The translations under genes and the position numbers were made by a program. Source: H111-94 sp034436045 (GTDB lineage: Bacteria > Chloroflexota > Ktedonobacteria > Ktedonobacterales > Ktedonobacteraceae). From it: DNA of 6,802 nt. Under the pieces are notes generated by a model. That model saw only the letters and a program-made list of their open reading frames with translations, was not told the DNA's origin and did not search any database. Each line of letters begins with the position of its first letter. The stretch's first letter is position 1. This document shows, piece after piece, positions 5,837-6,802 of this stretch. The DNA is taken from assembly GCA_034436045.1 (NCBI GenBank), contig DAOTVZ010000311.1, positions 1 to 6,802 of the forward strand, read 5' to 3'.

Positions 5837-6433
5837 GTGAACGCACATGATATAGTGGTAGCAACAATGCTCGCGGGTAGTACCAACCCCCTGGGACTCC
5901 TACAGAGTCTGGTGGCACCGTTAATTGGTTGCACGATTACCTTTGTGGCCATCTTCTGGATCAGCCTGATCATCTGGACGTTCCGCGATATCCGTTCACG
6001 CACGCAGGACTTGCTCACGCAGGTGCTTTCAACCGTGCTGGTGGCTATCTTTTTCGTGGGAGGCCTCTTCATCTATATGATTTTACGTCCACGCCAGACG
6101 CTAGCAGAAATCTATGAGCGACAATTGGAGGAGGAGTCGCTGCTGGCCGAGATGACCGAGCGCCAGACCTGCGATAGCTGCCACGCCCGTGTTGAGTCCG
6201 ATTTTCAAATCTGTCCCTCTTGCGGCCATCAACTGAAGCGTCCTTGCCCCAAGTGCGAGCGTCTGCTGGAGCTGCGCTGGCGCTTCTGCCCCTACTGCTC
6301 AACCAATGTGTCCGGTACGGCGCTCCCCGGCACATCCTCTGTGCCCGGCGTCTCCGGCCTTCCCAGCGTAGCGGCTATGCAAAGCATTCCCAATAATCAA
6401 GGCATGCCCATGGGAGGCAATCGCCTCACATAA
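5837..6433 (+). CDS. membrane protein with two helices and a double zinc ribbon (DZANK-like)
   Basis: The function is not known. The 198-residue protein has two hydrophobic segments at about 27-49 and 63-83, separated by a short charged linker (RDIRSRTQD). A probable helix or coiled coil follows (ILRPRQTLAEIYERQLEEE, 82-100). Then come two zinc ribbons with identical geometry: C112/C115-x10-C126/C129 and C137/C140-x10-C151/C154. The last 40 residues are rich in G, S, P and N and likely disordered. The membrane part resembles PLDc_N-type helical hairpins, as judged by eye. Such a layout suggests a membrane-anchored adaptor binding protein or nucleic acid, but that is inference. The start is GTG at 5837; AAGGGG ends 10 nt upstream, a slightly long spacing. 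An in-frame ATG at 5867 would remove ten residues without touching the helices. The gene is probably monocistronic and converges with the acyltransferase fragment, overlapping it by 8 bp. Confidence 0.8.
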   Translation: MNAHDIVVATMLAGSTNPLGLLQSLVAPLIGCTITFVAIFWISLIIWTFRDIRSRTQDLLTQVLSTVLVAIFFVGGLFIYMILRPRQTLAEIYERQLEEESLLAEMTERQTCDSCHARVESDFQICPSCGHQLKRPCPKCERLLELRWRFCPYCSTNVSGTALPGTSSVPGVSGLPSVAAMQSIPNNQGMPMGGNRLT

Positions 6434-6802
6434 CACCGGAACGCGCGTTAGCATTCTTTGAGGACACGCAGCTTGACCCGGAGGCTGTATTTAAAATGAC
6501 TGCTTCCGGGTCGCTGCGCCGCTCTTCTAGCAAGCGCAACGTGATGGACACGAGTGCTCCGTAGATGTGCTGATCGCGGTCATACCAGCCGAAAGCTCCG
6601 ATGAACGGCGTACCACTACGGAGGGCTAGCGCAACTGGCCTCCATGGTAAGCGCTCCTTCGCGTTGAAAAAAGACACCTCTACACTCGACCCCTGCACGA
6701 CACGATCTGCCGTAATCAGCACTATACGCCGCGCGCGCAGTTGCTGTAAGAGCGTGCGTATGGTTGAAGCTCCATGCAACGGCACATACTGCACACCATA
6801 GC
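6426..6802 (-). CDS. LpxL/HtrB/PatA-like lysophospholipid acyltransferase, C-terminal part, cut by window edge
   Basis: The reading frame is open to the right edge, so the true start and the catalytic HxxxxD/E motif lie outside; about 125 residues are visible. The segment VLITADRVVQG, then VEVSFFNAKERLPWRPVALALRSGTPFIGAF, matches the family pattern DR...G..v.FfG....lP.Gp..LAl.tgaP. This family transfers acyl chains to lipid A precursors, or to phosphatidylinositol mannosides in actinobacteria, at the inner membrane face. Two usually conserved glycines differ here (FFN for FFG, PWRP for P.GP). After a segment resembling the TGD.EAD..nT block, the frame ends with an unfamiliar tail rich in serine and asparagine, and the usual final helix with PEQW is missing. 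The gene may be truncated or frameshifted near 6480, or simply divergent. Codons near the edge read YGVQYVPLHGAS; a GTG at 6792-6794 is very unlikely to be the start. Family assignment is from motifs only. Confidence 0.65.
   Translation of the reverse strand, partial: YGVQYVPLHGASTIRTLLQQLRARRIVLITADRVVQGSSVEVSFFNAKERLPWRPVALALRSGTPFIGAFGWYDRDQHIYGALVSITLRLLEERRSDPEAVILNTASGSSCVSSKNANARSGVM
6475..6512. terminator. 11-bp stem-loop between the convergent genes, possible terminator without T-run
   Basis: The arms GACCCGGAGGC (6475-6485) and GCTTCCGGGTC (6502-6512) pair at 11 positions with one G·T pair, around a 16-nt AT-rich loop. It lies 41 nt after the zinc-ribbon stop and inside the 3' end of the acyltransferase frame. 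A shared bidirectional terminator would fit this place, but neither side has a U-tract, so termination would be weak or need a factor. Confidence 0.35.

Overview
This 6.8-kb window looks like a bacterial chromosome of moderately high GC. The NuoA–D sequences, the cytoplasmic-type GH38 mannosidase and the small membrane/zinc-ribbon protein together suggest a Chloroflexota bacterium, perhaps of class Ktedonobacteria. That placement rests on remembered sequence flavour, not on a search, and is tentative. I see no tRNA, rRNA, CRISPR array, transposase or phage gene.

Layout. Positions 1-2215, all on the minus strand, hold the start of a respiratory complex I operon in the order nuoA, nuoB, nuoC, nuoD; nuoD runs off the left edge. 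nuoA and nuoB overlap and nuoC and nuoD are 11 nt apart, but nuoB and nuoC are separated by a 259-nt spacer. That spacer holds a 21-bp tandem repeat, a 20-bp near-perfect palindrome, a 28-bp inverted repeat whose arms are themselves palindromic, and a recurring GGGTGTSA octamer. Positions 2216-2546 form a divergent promoter region with one sigma70-like promoter facing nuoA and one facing the plus-strand gene. Positions 2547-5651 encode a large GH38 alpha-mannosidase with the zinc and catalytic residues in place and apparent extra sequence in its middle. After a 185-nt gap, 5837-6433 encodes a two-helix membrane protein with a double zinc ribbon. At the right edge, on the minus strand and overlapping it tail to tail by 8 bp, is the C-terminal part of an LpxL/HtrB/PatA-like acyltransferase that seems to end early, next to an 11-bp stem-loop.

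How the genes relate. NuoA–D would form part of the membrane and connecting modules of proton-pumping NADH:quinone oxidoreductase. The mannosidase, the zinc-ribbon protein and the acyltransferase show no functional link to complex I or to each other; they look like ordinary neighbours. I do not see a clear new multi-gene system. The most unusual part is the structured nuoB–nuoC spacer.
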